Below are positions 46,416 to 58,891 of a stretch of 64,000 bases of DNA, piece by piece. How positions within the stretch are numbered: the stretch's first letter is position 1; each line of letters starts with the position of its first letter. The position numbers were made by a program, and so were the translations under genes. The notes under the pieces were generated by a model. The model was given only the letters and a program-made list of their open reading frames with translations, searched no databases and was not told where the DNA came from. Source of the DNA: Elgaria multicarinata webbii. Its lineage: Eukaryota; Chordata; Lepidosauria; Squamata; Anguidae. The stretch is from assembly GCF_023053635.1 (NCBI RefSeq), contig NC_086178.1:45654726-45718725 (forward strand), given 5' to 3'.

Positions 46416-47482
46416 AAGCTGAACCCTTGCATATATGTCACAAAATGCTCTTAAGATCATACTAAAATCTCACTGAATCTCAGTTGTTCTACTAATATGG
46501 CAGCCACATTGCATACATGGCATGTATTCATTAAATATCTCATATGTTAAAAAAAAAATCTATCTGTGGAGTTTCCAGCAAGCTAGGAACAATTTCATCC
46601 TAGTCTAGATTAGAGACTAATTTATTTGTTGACTAAACATAATCTCTGCCTTACTTGTATTCCTGCATTATGTGCTACAACAATTCACACCCACTGGTGA
46701 GCATGCCAGTCCTGCTTTCTGACAGCCATAGGCTGGAGTACATAGAGGCATACAGCCACAGCTAATTAGTTTAAGGAACTTCTCAAGAGCAGGTTTTTTC
46801 AATGTTGGTATTAATGTTAAATGCCTATTGGCGAGCTTCTAGCTCTATTGGATTGGTTGAAGAGTCATTGCAGATGGCTGAACTTGAAGAGAAACCCTGA
46901 ATATGTGTTGAATAGTTGCAGAAGCTATGGTAAGATTCTCATGTCAAAAATAGGCGGGACTTTACATATCCGAAGGCAGTTGCTTGCCAACCAGTATACG
47001 GCTTCATTCATAGTCTCATCATGGTGTGCATTGTATATGGCAAGCATAAAGGCCACCTCTGCAGCTACTGTGGGAATCACTGTTTACAGCAACTTCAACA
47101 CACGAGTGTGGGTCTTTGTGGAAGAACTCAAATGCTTCCTTCTTGCCTTGATTGAACAGTACTGATATTCTAACACGCCCAATAGGAGTAAGAAAACAAA
47201 GAATGCTTTTCTCCTATTCAGTTTTTGTAGAGCTTGTGAGCAATTGAGGTGGTCTGACATGTTTGTTTCAGACTTCAACAGGAAAGTTACTTGTTTTGGA
47301 TCTGCATGCAGAACTGCATGCAAAACAATGCAAGTGAGTCTGTATCTTTGCCAACAATAGCCACATGATGACCATGACCAGCAGTCTCAAAAGGCACTGA
47401 ATGCTATCATTGTGTCAGCATTGCCATCTGCCAGCTTAACATTTAAAGTTGGATGGTATTACTACTTATTCATTGGTGAAAC

Positions 47483-47600
47483 AGAGCTTCCCCTAACCTA
47501 GTGGCTCCCAGATGTCTTGGACTTCAACTCCCATCAACCCCAAGTAGTGTGGCCAGTGATGTCTAAAACATCTGGAGAGCACCAGGTTGGGTAAGACTGG
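47483..47600. mobile_element. Foldback MITE (CCTTCCCC/ACCTGG family), decayed
   Basis: CTTCCCCTAACCTAGTGGCT at the left, AGAGCACCAGGTTGGGTAAG at the right, with CAGATGTCTTGGACTTCAAC and GTCTAAAACATCTGG inside. Confidence 0.6.
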
Positions 47601-48709
47601 TGTAATGTGTGTGTTTCTACCCCGCAATCCCACCACTTTTTATACATTGCAAATGAAAAATCGTAGTGTGTGAGACAAAGCTATTGCTGCCAAACCACAC
47701 TGCCCCATTTGATTGTTCATGACAAATATGTATAGTGGCCTTCAAATTTTGTTTGGCCCCAAAGGGAACCGTGGGTCTTGGTAGTGCTCAAAGTGTCTCT
47801 GAAGCTCAGTGCAACTGTGGGGACAAGCCCTGCCCTCTGCCATAAACTGGTTAGTAGGGGTTGTCCTTGTCATGCTGAGCTTAATGATGGAAAACAGCAA
47901 GATCTCTTTCAAATCCGCTTCAAAGTTAATGTGAGGTCTGGGAGACTCCAGGCTTGAAAATGACAGGGTGAATCTCTCTAGAAGTGAAAAATGTGCTTAT
48001 TGATGGCAAGGGTATTTGGTCCTCTGAATATATACTGCTACTCAGATATCTATATAGATCACATACTCTCGTATGGTATTCTTTTATAGTGCTACTGGTT
48101 CTCTCGCTGTACCGCTTATTGGTAAAGATTTTGCTACTTCACGCACAAAAGCTCATGCTTCTTATGCATGATGAGTTTATGATGATCAGATATTATTGTC
48201 ATTGTTTTCTTGCAGTTTGTATTTCAATATTGTCATCTGCAAAAAATATTTCATTTTGGCAACTAAATTGGTAATAGAACATTAGCACCTGTAATTGCTT
48301 CTTGTGAAGTCATGCAGCTAGGTAAAAGCACCTGACCTGACAGAATTTTGCATGTGACCGGCTGGAAGTCGAATGGAGATAGTACACCACTATCTGTACT
48401 GAATATTGAGCAGTGATGACATTTTGCCTCTATTGTAGCTAAATCAAAAAAGGCAGCACACAGAAACTTCTACTTGAACTTTTTATGCCCCCACATCAGT
48501 TTTGAGCCTTTATCCATGTAGATGCACCTTCATATATTCTTCAAATTCGTTGGCATGTACATCGGCATGGATTTCACTAAACAAGAATTGCCTCTTTAAG
48601 TCAGTTTCTTTAACACCCTTAAACTTGACTTGATTGATAAATCTATACTTCTGAATCCATACTTCTATCTGTTGATGTACATAATGCAGCAGCTATTTCC
48701 CTCTTGTGT

Positions 48710-48772
48710 AGACAACATGCAAAATGAGGCTGCTGTCCACTTTCTGCAGACAACATGCAAAATGAGGCTGCT
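48710..48772 (+). repeat. Tandem duplication, period 38 bp
   Basis: AGACAACATGCAAAATGAGG and the next five bases are identical at 48710-48734 and 48748-48772. Confidence 0.9.
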
Positions 48773-51544
48773 CTTACTTTCCTATTGATGTAACCCAACA
48801 TTACCTGCTGTACCATTTTCAAAGCACTTTTTTGTCATTATTTAGAGGTTTATTTAACAGATATAATGCTCCAAAACAAGGAATTGATCAATTAAGATAT
48901 CCCGTTTTAATTCATGCTGCATTCTGAATGATAAACATTGGAAGAGTGTGTACTATTGCATAAATACTATAGAAAATAGAGGCCATCAAGAGGGAGGTGG
49001 TGATCCTATTACTTGCAGTTCCTTAGTGTTTTTGTCAGATTTTTAGTAGAATGTTGGTACGTGTATCTGTGTTTCAACTTTTTAACAACCAGGCTTGAAG
49101 AAAGATTCTAGATTTGTTTTTTAAATACCTGGGATTCTGTTTAGCTCAATTGTGATGTGAGGTCACTGTGCAGATTTAAAGTAATACTTTGAATCTATGC
49201 CAATGATCTCAAAAAGCAACTTGCGTGATAATTTCTGGAGGACCCATAAGAAGAGAGGAGAAAGGTCTTTTCATGGTTATTCTGAGTTGCGTAGATGCTC
49301 CTTGTGCCTCTGAAGCACAGCACGGAAGTTTAGGAACTACTCTTCCCCAGAGAGACACCTGGCATCTTGAGCCATGGGCCTGTTGACCTATGCTCATTTG
49401 AGAACTTTCCATCGGGCTGGGGTAGAAGTATGATCTTGAGTATGTCCCTGATTCAGTTAGATCATGAAAGCTTTAGGCTCTGGGTGCAAAATGAGCAGCC
49501 TGCAGCTGCCATCCTCCCCCCAAACACCTATGTGGTGGCCTCCTAGACCCCCAGAAAAAAATGAAACACTCTAGAATGAACTCTCTGAGTCCTGCCATAG
49601 ATGCCTGGTTCCTAGAACATTCCTAAAGCATCCTAGGAAGCAGTGCTGAAAGTCTCCTGCCCAATTCCTAGGCCATACTAGTAATGCGCTTCTGTGGCAA
49701 GAACTATAGAGCCTGTTTCCCTTTTCTCTCTCTCTTTTTCTTGTCTTTCTGAAAAGAGCGGGAGATCACAGGATCCTTCAGCAAGAGAATAGTTCAGAGG
49801 AGGGAGATGGGATAGAAGCTAGAATTCCTGGATGCTGGCTGGGTGGTTTGAGAACTGTGTTTAGGGCTATGAGGAGAGTGTTTGTTTTATCTGATCAAAG
49901 CAGGTACTAGGCCTCTAAAACATTCTTGGGCAGGATTTGAATGTATGGGGGTACATGATTGTGTGTATGTGCAACCCCCACTACCCCAAAAGACACTCAA
50001 TGAGGGCTGAAAAGGTTGTGTACTGCTGCTTTAGACAAGCAGCTATGCCATCCTTATCTAACAAAACCAGGTAATTGAGGCAGTTGAAGGGGGGTAGAAA
50101 CTGAGATTGAGAAGTCATTGCTCTCAAGACTCTTTGGAATCATGGCCACAGCACTTCTGTGGCAATGCTCAAGGGATCACATATCTTTGTACAGGAACTG
50201 CTGTCATGCTTCAGCTGTTGTAGATAACATACTTCTGCTGTTTCCTCATCTCTTAAAGAGACATTACTTCTATGTTCTAAATATTTTTTTAATTATAATG
50301 AAACAAAAAAATGGAGCAAGGGCAGTAGCAGCATTTTTTATGTTTTATATAATATGTTCTTAGACCTGGTGTAGAAGTTTCTCCCGGCTTTCTATGCATG
50401 TGTTTGATTTTGAGCTAAGGCAATTTTTAATATTTTTGAAGCCTCTGCTTGTTTACAGGTTTATTGGGAGTGGGGCAGGGTAATATTTTCCAGCACTTAT
50501 CCCTTGCGACAGTAATCTTTCAGGTGGTGGTACACAGGCAAGTTTTGGATTTTGATACCTTTCCCATGAGATTTCCAATAGTTTTATAGAACTCCTTACC
50601 TTCTTGATCACCATCTTGGAAGTGGTTGTAATTTTAGTCCTAGGCAATTGCTATTGTGCATAATATGGCAAGCAGTGGATACCCATCCACAAACATGACA
50701 GTTGATGAAAATGGGTCAGTGGATAAAAATATAGAAGGTGTGTAAAATTCCAGCAGTACTAGAGAAACAGCTGCACATGCCCTGTGTCTAGCTAATTTAA
50801 TGCTTTAACTAAGCATTAAAGGTAGCTGTCAGGCACTTTAATTTTCAGAGTTTCAGCACTTATTTACCTTTGCATGTTTCTCTGCTGACATAATGTAAAA
50901 GTTGCTGTCTAAATGGGGGATCAAGTGAAAGGGGACGGGTGAATAAATTGAACTGTTTAGGTAAATCAATTCCAGTTTAGCAATCTAGAATTTTGTGAAA
51001 GCACTGTTGTAAATTGGCCTGAGGTACTTTACCCCAAATTAATACACCCTTAAACTAACAAAGATAATATCAATTGTTTGGACTTGGTTTAAAAGTGTAC
51101 AAAGTACACTGATAATTTGAACCCTTATTACAATTGAGAGATACAAAAGGTATTTGAATTGGAAATTTATACTGAGCATGGGAATTGTCATTTGGGTAAC
51201 TGCAGATCTACTCCTTCCTCACCCTATAATGGCTCTGGGAATTTTTTCTGCTTGCCTAGCTTATTTTTGTGCTAACCCCATTTATGCAGCTAACTTCATT
51301 AATGATCTTACTGTGTTATGTTTTGGGAACTACCTGCTCCTACATCAGCCCCATACAGGGTGTGGGGCCGATGTGATACTATGCAATCTTCACGGGCAGG
51401 ACTAGATGCTGAAAAGGGAAGTAGAAATAATATGTGAATTTGCTGGTGGAGGCAAACATGAACAAATCTTTGATTCACATTTGTTGTAACATCAATCATT
51501 TTTATGGGTTAGTTTAATTATCTGTAGAAAGTATTAAAGTCAAA

Positions 51545-51600
51545 ATGTTAGTTATTATTATTATTTATTTATTTATATAGCACCATCAATGTACAACCTT
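51545..51600 (-). mobile_element. LINE/SINE-type tail, antisense
   Basis: (ATT)/(TTTA) stretch followed by TATATAGCACCATCAATGTA, a dispersed 3' terminus. Family not certain. Confidence 0.5.
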
Positions 51601-51842
51601 AAGTTTAAATTTAGTTAAACTAAATTTGGTAAGCATTGCAGATTCTAAAAGCCTTCATATGTATGCTCTTACTGTATTTTTGGAAGATGTGGATTTACCT
51701 TTTTTATCACTCCCTTTTCCTACCTTACTTCAGTTTTATTCATGGAATAGTTAGAAAAGGCAATGTTACACTTGTTTGAGAAGCAGGTTGGTGTTTCTCA
51801 AGTCATTTGCACTTTTTAAACATTGGCTTGCGACATAAGTTA

Positions 51843-51910
51843 CAGTGCTAACCTATGCATGTTTACTCAGAAGTAAGTCCCTCTGTTCATTGGGCTTACT
51901 CCAGGTAAAT
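51843..51910. repeat. Dispersed TTACTCAGAAGTAAG repeat
   Basis: GTGCTAACCTATGCATGTTT, ACTCAGAAGTAAGTCCCTCT and TTGGGCTTACTCCAGGTAAA, the same family as 17715-17973. Confidence 0.6.
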
Positions 51911-52372
51911 GTGTAAAGAAGCTAATAGAAGGAAAGTTTCCTGTTGCCATCTCTCCTCAGCAGCCCCCTCGCAGCACCCCATATCACATTTTCCAGGAGG
52001 GGCCCTTGATCCTCTGGAGAGGCTTTTAGGGGGGTGGGAGATGAATGGCTGCTTGTGGGGAAGAGGGGATTAGGAAGTTTTCCTTCTGTGAATTGAAGGT
52101 AAATTAACTTGGGATCCAAGCCATGGTGTTTAAAGCCTTTGCAGGAGTTGGAGAAGTATGTTGCTCATCTACCATAGTACCTGCAGTTTCACACTAATGC
52201 TTATCCAGATTGCATAGCTAAGATTTTAACTTTCAACAACGAGAGAAAATACCTCTTGGCATTGAAGATGTAATTTATTTATTATATACAAATATGTGTC
52301 CTTCTGTGTCTGAGGGAACATAATGCGACCACCTTGTTGAAGCTAAGAATGTTTGGGGCTCATCAGTGTCTG

Positions 52373-52720
52373 GGGGCTCATCTACAGCAAGCAGAATATT
52401 CCGCTATGAAAGTGGTATGAAAGGGGTATATAAAAAGCAGGAGCCACACTACTGCTTTATAGTGGTATTGAAATGCACTGCAGGATCTACATTGCTTCAT
52501 AGTGGTACCAAAATGCACTGACAACTGTTGGGGCCCATGCCACATCTACACCATGCAGGATATAGCACTACGAAAACAACATGAAAGAGGTATATGGTAT
52601 GTGTCATTGGGCCCCAACAGTTGTCAATGCACTTAAATAACGCTAGAAAGCAGTAGTGTGGCTCCTGCCTTTTATATACCGCTTTCATAGTGGAATATCC
52701 TGCTTGGTGTAGATGAGCCC
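52373..52720. mobile_element. Complex nested palindromic MITE (TCTACAC family)
   Basis: Outer ends GGGCTCATCTACAGCAAGCA and TGCTTGGTGTAGATGAGCCC are inverted. Inner arms AGGAGCCACACTACTGCTTT / AAAGCAGTAGTGTGGCTCCT and ACAACTGTTGGGGCCC / GGGCCCCAACAGTTGT follow. A second, partial copy of the ATCTACACCATGCAGGATAT end sits at the centre (about 52543-52609), and a direct partial repeat is at about 52481-52520. Confidence 0.8.
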
Positions 52721-54525
52721 TGGGAGACAGACCACATGAGAACCTCAGGTATGCTACCTTGAGTTTGATGGTGGAAGAAAACTGGGATATAAATGAACTT
52801 AAATGACTGCTAAGTACCCACTTCATACATGACAAGGGGAAGGGTCATACATCAAGAAGAAGAAGATAATTTATTTTGGCTTTTCAGGATGGTTAGTCAC
52901 AGCTGGTTCATGTGAAGTCATGCCCAAAACATAGTTTTATTTATTTAAACAAGGTGTTCAAGGAAGAAACAATAGAAGGTGCTTGAGGGACAGACCTGTT
53001 TCCCAGTGTCATTGTTTACAGGCAACTTTATCCATAGCCAAAGATCTGATGTTCACATAATACAATTTAATCCTTCTCCTTTAGTGGGTTCATGACCTGT
53101 GTACTAAATTATTTCAAAAGTATGTGCTTGTCCTGGGTAAGCAGTAGTTTTATGTGAACATAACTCAGGGCAAAAGTAAGATGAAGGGGATAGTGACTTA
53201 AGAAAAGAGACACAGGAAGTGCTTGAAGGCTGGTTTACTAAACCAGAGGATTAAGAGGATAAACAAGAGTCCTGTTCCAAGCAGTGTTCCATTCCCCTGT
53301 GGTGCTGTGGAATTTTCATCTTTATACGATTTGATGTAAATTTGTAGCTTCATCCTAGAGGAGTTTTAGCAGAAGGAAGAAAAGGAAATGTTACCTTGTT
53401 TTACTTTTTTTATTGTGAGATGAGTAAGGTATAGAATAAGTGTGTGTATTATAATACACACATTCTGTGCTTAATACACAGGTAACTACTATCTTGATTT
53501 TTACCATATCTTAAATACATGCAACAGATCCAAACATCCCAGGATCTTTTTTACTGGAGAAGGATCCCTTGTTGCTGTCAGGATCCTTTGAGATGGGGTG
53601 AAATTGGCTTGGAGAGGCCACTACTGGCCTTGTGATTAGAAGACACTTGACATTTGTATTCATTGAGACCTCTATGTGGGCAGTCTATGCACAGCTGCTG
53701 CTGTTGATTTAATCACTGCAGCTCCGTAAAGGTTTTGTGATTCTGTAAATCAGGGTGCAGAGCCTCTTTCACCCTGCTGGCCATATTTCATTTTGGTGAA
53801 GCTTTTTTGGGGGGGGGCACATTCCAGTGGTGGGCGTGGCTGAAGGCAGAAGGGGGCAAGGCCAAAAATACCAGCATATTTTAATTTAAAGTACTTTTTA
53901 ACTTAAAGCGATTTCCATAGGGAAGGGGGCGTGGTGACCTGAGGAGTCCATGAGTACCACTTTTGCCCCCTGGCCTGTGGTTCTGCACGCTTGCTGGTAG
54001 GGGGCAATGCAGTTCTGCTGGGAAGCACACCATGTGCCTTGTTTCTCAACAGAATCACTGGGGATGCAGCTGTGTGGCCATTTCTGGTTGCAGCTGCAGT
54101 AGGGAAGGGCTGTGGCTTCCAGGGGATAGTATGCCACTGAACTTTCCACACTTTCCCACCACTGCTTTAAAGGTTAATTAACAAACACTTCAGTTTCAGC
54201 CAACAAAAGTGCAGGCATAATGTGATGAAAACATCCAATCCCAAGTAATTTTGTTTCCCTATTCTGGAGCAACTGCAGTATGCCCTATTTTGTGCCAATT
54301 GTACAGCAATCGTCTATAAATGGGAGATTAGCAGAGCAGGTTAATTGTGGTCAAGCTATCTCCATTCAGGTAAAGTTAAAGCTGATGAAACAGTCGAAGC
54401 TGGTAAAAGGTGCTTTTAGTCACAGAGGTCACTTGAGCCCCTAGTGTAGATGTTGGTTCAATAAGTACTGCAGACTGTGATCTTTGAATAAACTTACTTC
54501 TGTGGAGGAAGGTTCATGCATTGCT

Positions 54526-54560
54526 TGAATCATAGAATAGTAGAGTTGGAAGGAAGAAGG
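54526..54560 (-). mobile_element. CR1-like 3' terminus, antisense
   Basis: AATCATAGAATAGTAGAGTT GGAAGGAAG is the antisense of the ATTCTATGATT-type CR1 end. Confidence 0.6.
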
Positions 54561-56572
54561 TGCCTTGCTTGACCTGTTATTGAGCAAATGTGCTCAAAGA
54601 GTTTTAACAGGGTACTATTGAGAACTGCAGCAGAAGGGAGATTTGCTCACCCCTCATCCCTCCTGACCCTCCCCCCCCCCCCCAGCTTGGTTAAGTGGCT
54701 TATGTATTTCGTTTGGGGTTAGGAAGAAAAAAACTGAGCTCTGAAAAGTTGCCCAAGTATTTTATCTTCTTCAAGGTGACTGCAATTTAGATTCGCCTAT
54801 ATATTGATTTTTAAACTACCAATTACTGCAAAAGATTCTATCCCATTCTGTTTTCTGTATACACTTTTTAGTACTACTAATACTCTTGGTATAGGGATGT
54901 CACAACATTAATACTAACTGATAGGCAAGCATGTTCCTGAAAATGGCCATGCTGGCTTATTAAATATGTTTTAAGTTGTTTAATTTTAATGGGAGCTACT
55001 TTTAATGAGAGGGGGGAGCTATTTGCTGGTTCTAGCAAAACACCATTTTATGTAGGTTGCTTGCCTGTTTTCAGGTAAATATCAAATTGCTCCTGATTCC
55101 TGTCACCCAATTCCTCTTTCTGTAAAGCAGATGAGGGGGTTGCATTCTTCCACAACTCCTCAAATGTTATCATTATCTCTTTGTAGATCATGACTTGGCA
55201 CTTTCCACTTCCTAGCGAAAGAGTAATAGCTATCTCCTAAATAGGTATCTTTTTCTTTCCATTCTGTCATTCATGGTTCCAGCATATAGAGAAGTAAGCA
55301 GACTTCTGGAATCAAATCTTTTCAGTTGCTTAATCATTAAATGAAAAACACTTGCAAACATATCCCAATATAGTGTATGCAGAGTTATCTAGCATACATA
55401 TCTGAGGAATGCATAATACACAATGACAGCTGGTTTGGAACAGATATTTCTCCATCTCTAAAGAAATGTCATTTTAATTAGGACACTGAACACCTTACTA
55501 TTCTGAGAGACAGAAGGCAGTCCTTAACTTTATTTATATATAGCCCACTCCTCCACTGTGCTCATTGATAACTATAAATTATAGTTTAACTGGGTAGTTT
55601 TAATTGCCACATGCAACAAATACTAGTTTTGTTTGCTGTAGGTACTATCCAGTGTCGGCATTTGTTGGATAACTTGATTTATGCCTAGCTTTGTTCTGTA
55701 ATTAAACAGATTAGTTTGAAGTTAATTTGGCTGAAGCATATTCATGTTTTCAGTGTCGTGTAGCTTTGTTCTTTACTCAGTTTTGCTGTGTGAGGATATG
55801 CATTCAGTTTTGTGATAAAATGTCAAGAGCCATCATTGCTACCTTGAACCCTGCAATAGCAGAGATGAAATTCTGAAGTTGTAAATAGAAAATTAGACTT
55901 GCTAATGGTTTGTCTTGATTTCCAACCATAAAATATCCTTCAGGTTTTTCAAATCCCAGTTTGATAATGCTTAGGATATAGAATGCATTTTTTTTTAAAA
56001 AAAAACCAACACATTATTTTTTTGGGTAGGCTATGGCCCAGATCCAAAAAACCATAAAAGTAGTTCCTTGAGTCCAGGATTGCTTTGGTCTTGTTTTTCT
56101 TGAGCAGCAGTCCCCTACGACATGGCAATTTGTTTTTGAAACTGCAGGGAATTTAAGAAATAGTTCATGATACAGCATAGAAGTCTGGTGTGGAAACAAA
56201 TTTTGAAAAAATTAAAGGTAATGCAAGCTTCTTGTATGAGTCTGTAGCTCTTTGAATCCTGGTAAATACTTAGGGAGTAAATGTAATAAATATAACTTCT
56301 GAAAGTTTTTTCATACTTGGTTAGCATTGGTTTATTTTCCCTCCAAATCATTTCTGAAGTTAAAAGAATCTAGAGAAAGCAGGCACACCTTTCGTGCTTG
56401 TGGTGAAATGTCCAAAAGGGCAATATGCATATCTTCCCTGGGACAGACTGCAAGTTCTAAAAATCCACAGAACATACATTTCTTCCCACAAGTGAGATGT
56501 GCAAAGTCTCATGCTATAACAGGCAGCAAAAAGTGGAGGTATGAGTAATCTTGATTCATTTTTCACAATGGC

Positions 56573-56808
56573 CCAGTTTGCATGGTGGCTTGTTTAAATT
56601 GGCAGCGTGTTCTGGGAACAATTTGCCTAATTTGCAAACAACAGGCCATAGTCTATTTAAGGGTGGTTTCCCCCTCAAACAAGCCATGCTGCCTGTGTTT
56701 GGATGACATGACAAGCCATGCATGGACCATTAATTAGGCAAATGGCTCCCCAGCACACACCACAGCTTAAACAAGCCACCACTGTGATCATGTGAATTGG
56801 GTCTATAT
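56573..56808. mobile_element. Palindromic MITE-like element (GGCTTGTTTAA family)
   Basis: CCCAGTTTGCATGGTGGCTT GTTTAA at the left and TTAAACAAGCCACCACTGTG ATCATGTGAATTGGG at the right are inverted. Inner blocks AATTTGCCTAATTTG and CATTAATTAGGCAAA also pair. Superfamily not assigned. Confidence 0.7.
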
Positions 56809-57813
56809 GTTGTAACGTGTTGCTTTTTAAAGAGCCACAATATGTTACTATTCTTAAAAGCACCAAGTACCTCTCCTGTACACAAACTCTGTTGAAATGT
56901 GTGAGTATTAAAGGCCCATTTGTAATGGAGGTGAGAGATCCATAAAAGAACACTTTTATCTGAAAAGGCTAGATGAAATATAGTTTGTGGGGATTTTCTT
57001 AAATAGGTCTGTTTTACCTATAACTTCTAGTACCTCACTTTTGTCCTATTATAAAGCTTGCCCATTATTTTCCCTAACTTGCAAATCCTGGCTTTAGAAC
57101 AGTAAAGATTCGTGAATGGCATGACTAATGGTTATATTCAGACTTGCAACTATGAATCCAAAGTTCAGATAACTGTACCTAAATTCATTGTCCCTCCCCA
57201 CATTGTTTCAGTAAAGATTTTTATTTACATTTGTTGTAAACTGGGCAATAGTGATTTGCTTCCTGACCTAGACTATGGGCTATTTTCACTTGTGTCAGGT
57301 GGGGACAGCTATTCTTTGTAATGACATTTTGACCTCTGCTCACTCAGCTTCAGCTGTCCTTTTGTTTGCTGCAGGAGTAACAGCCCATCAGCATTTTTGA
57401 AGAGCAGGCTTTTCTGTTCCCTTACATCCGATCGAGAACTCTAGAAGTCCAGTCATTAAGTAATTTAAGGGAATGTTTATTAATTATCACATACATGTTA
57501 TCAGCCACGCTGCTTGTATATTGTTTACTATTGTCCATTATGGACGTGAATAAGCAAATCGTAAACATTGCCCGGAAATGTTTGCTGGCATACAGACTAC
57601 TTCTCATGTTTGAAAAACCTTCTGATTAATATTTCAAGCAGTTGATCTGTAGGTGGCTTTTGTTACTCATATTAGAAGTTGCTGTCCAAAATAATAATAA
57701 AAATTGGATTGGTTTTTAAAAGTCATAGAGTATTAACCACAAAACTGTTGGAAGGATACAGTTTGAAATAGACAGTCCTAATCTCTGTGGAGCTCTGTTA
57801 TGTGCCAAAATCC

Positions 57814-58369
57814 AAGAGCAAGGAAAGGTGAAGTCCTTAACAAACAACCATGTAATACTAAACAAAAAGTTACAGTAGAACAATAGTATTTAATGTACAA
57901 GAATAAATTTAAGATTAACAACAGTGTTGCATTAAAAGTGGGCTGATTTTACAATTCCCACAGTTATGTGGTAGAGGGTGTCGCTACCATTTGAAAATAA
58001 TGCAGGGCCTCAGCCTTTTCAAACCACCTAGGTCGTGGTGTTTAGATAAATGTACAGCGCCATTTATCTAAAGACCACGACCTAGGCAGTTTGAAAAAGC
58101 TGAGGGCCTGCATTATTTTCAGATGGGAGTGACACCCTCTACCACATAACTGTGGGAATTGTAAAGTCAGCGCAATCAAATCTCCAGGGAGCATACAGCA
58201 GCCCACATTGGCCACTGACGACTTCATGTTGAAATGCGTTTGGCCTTTTTATTCTACGTTGTTTCTGCTAGACATTTGTTTTTGTGCAATATGCTATTTC
58301 ACTTTTAATGCAACACTATTGTTAATCTTAACTTTATTCTTGTACATTAAATACTATTGTTCTACTCTA
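57814..58369. mobile_element. Long inverted repeat element with 15-bp direct flanks
   Basis: Inner arms 57942-58052 and 58061-58171 are reverse complements (about 9 mismatches in 108) around an 8-base loop. Outer arms 57873-57940 and 58300-58367 match with 2-3 mismatches. The right side has an extra 128 bp at 58172-58299 and the left side an extra outer 59 bp. TATGTGCCAAAATCC is present at 57799-57813 and again at 58370-58384, a target-duplication-like flank too long for a typical DNA transposon. Together with the hammerhead-like core inside the extra segment this suggests an inverted dimer of a Penelope-like retroelement repeat, but no coding part is present. Confidence 0.7.
58210..58245 (+). 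ncRNA. Hammerhead-ribozyme-like core, probably fossil
   Basis: GGCCA (58210-58214) pairs perfectly with TGGCC (58241-58245) as stem I. CTGACGA (58215-58221) fits CUGANGA. GAA (58231-58233) is followed by ATGCGT, a self-complementary (one G-U) short stem III, then T as the cleavage-site base at 58240. This is the order and size of the minimal hammerheads of Penelope-like elements. The nine bases expected to form stem II (58222-58230) do not pair convincingly, so activity is doubtful. Confidence 0.4.
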
Positions 58370-58846
58370 TATGTGCCAAAATCCCACATGAGCAGAGGCT
58401 TCCACATCTACTTCAGTGTTGGGGACAAGGGAAAGGGAAATGTTTCTTCTACATGGTCAATAATCTTTTTTCTAGAGGGCGAAGGGCACTTGTATGCATT
58501 GTAATAATCATATGCACATAATGAGCTCAGTATTCTTATAGTGGGTAAAAGCAAATTAGTACTTCAGTTCTTTTGCCAATTATTAATGCATGTTCTATCT
58601 TTTAGATGCATATTTGAACATTACAAATCTTGAACAGGTTTTTAACTCCGGATAAAATTTGGCAAAAAATTATGCTGAAAAATGAGATGTTTTTAGTATG
58701 GCTTGACGTCTTCTTCGTTTTGAAATAGGAAAACATCAGGTTCAGTTTGAAAAACTGTGTTTAAATTAAAGTATCTGCTTGTTTGTGCTCAGTAGACCTT
58801 AGCTTCTTTTATTGCTCCTAACAACATACTTTTTTTAAATTTGCAG

Positions 58847-58891
58847 GTGAAAGAGGAATTCTAGAAAAAAAGGCACGTGTAGCTTGCAACC
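58847..58891 (+). other. CAB39: CAB39 5' UTR part of exon 2
   Basis: Begins after the acceptor AG at 58845-58846, preceded by a T-rich tract. An in-frame TAG at 58880-58882 blocks any upstream extension of the reading frame, confirming the ATG at 58892. Confidence 0.85.

Larger units (their letters stand above)
32007..58846 (+). other. CAB39: CAB39 intron 1
   Basis: Runs from the donor at 32007 to the acceptor TTTAAATTTGCAG ending at 58846, about 26.8 kb. It is poorer in recognisable repeats than the flanking intergenic DNA. Stretches without a separate entry (32541-33490, 33666-36500, 36819-40200, 40839-41985, 42413-43629, 44280-45170, 46416-47480, 47601-51540, 52721-54520, 54561-56570, 56809-57790) show no exon, RNA gene or confident repeat. 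Minor items are a 24-bp-period duplication at 39166-39211, a C run at about 54667 and a G run at about 53803. Confidence 0.8.

Noticed and set aside
58208-58504. 98-codon frame across the inverted repeat's right arm
   Set aside because: Runs through non-coding repeat arm and the ribozyme-like core. Low-complexity hydrophobic translation from A/T-rich DNA.
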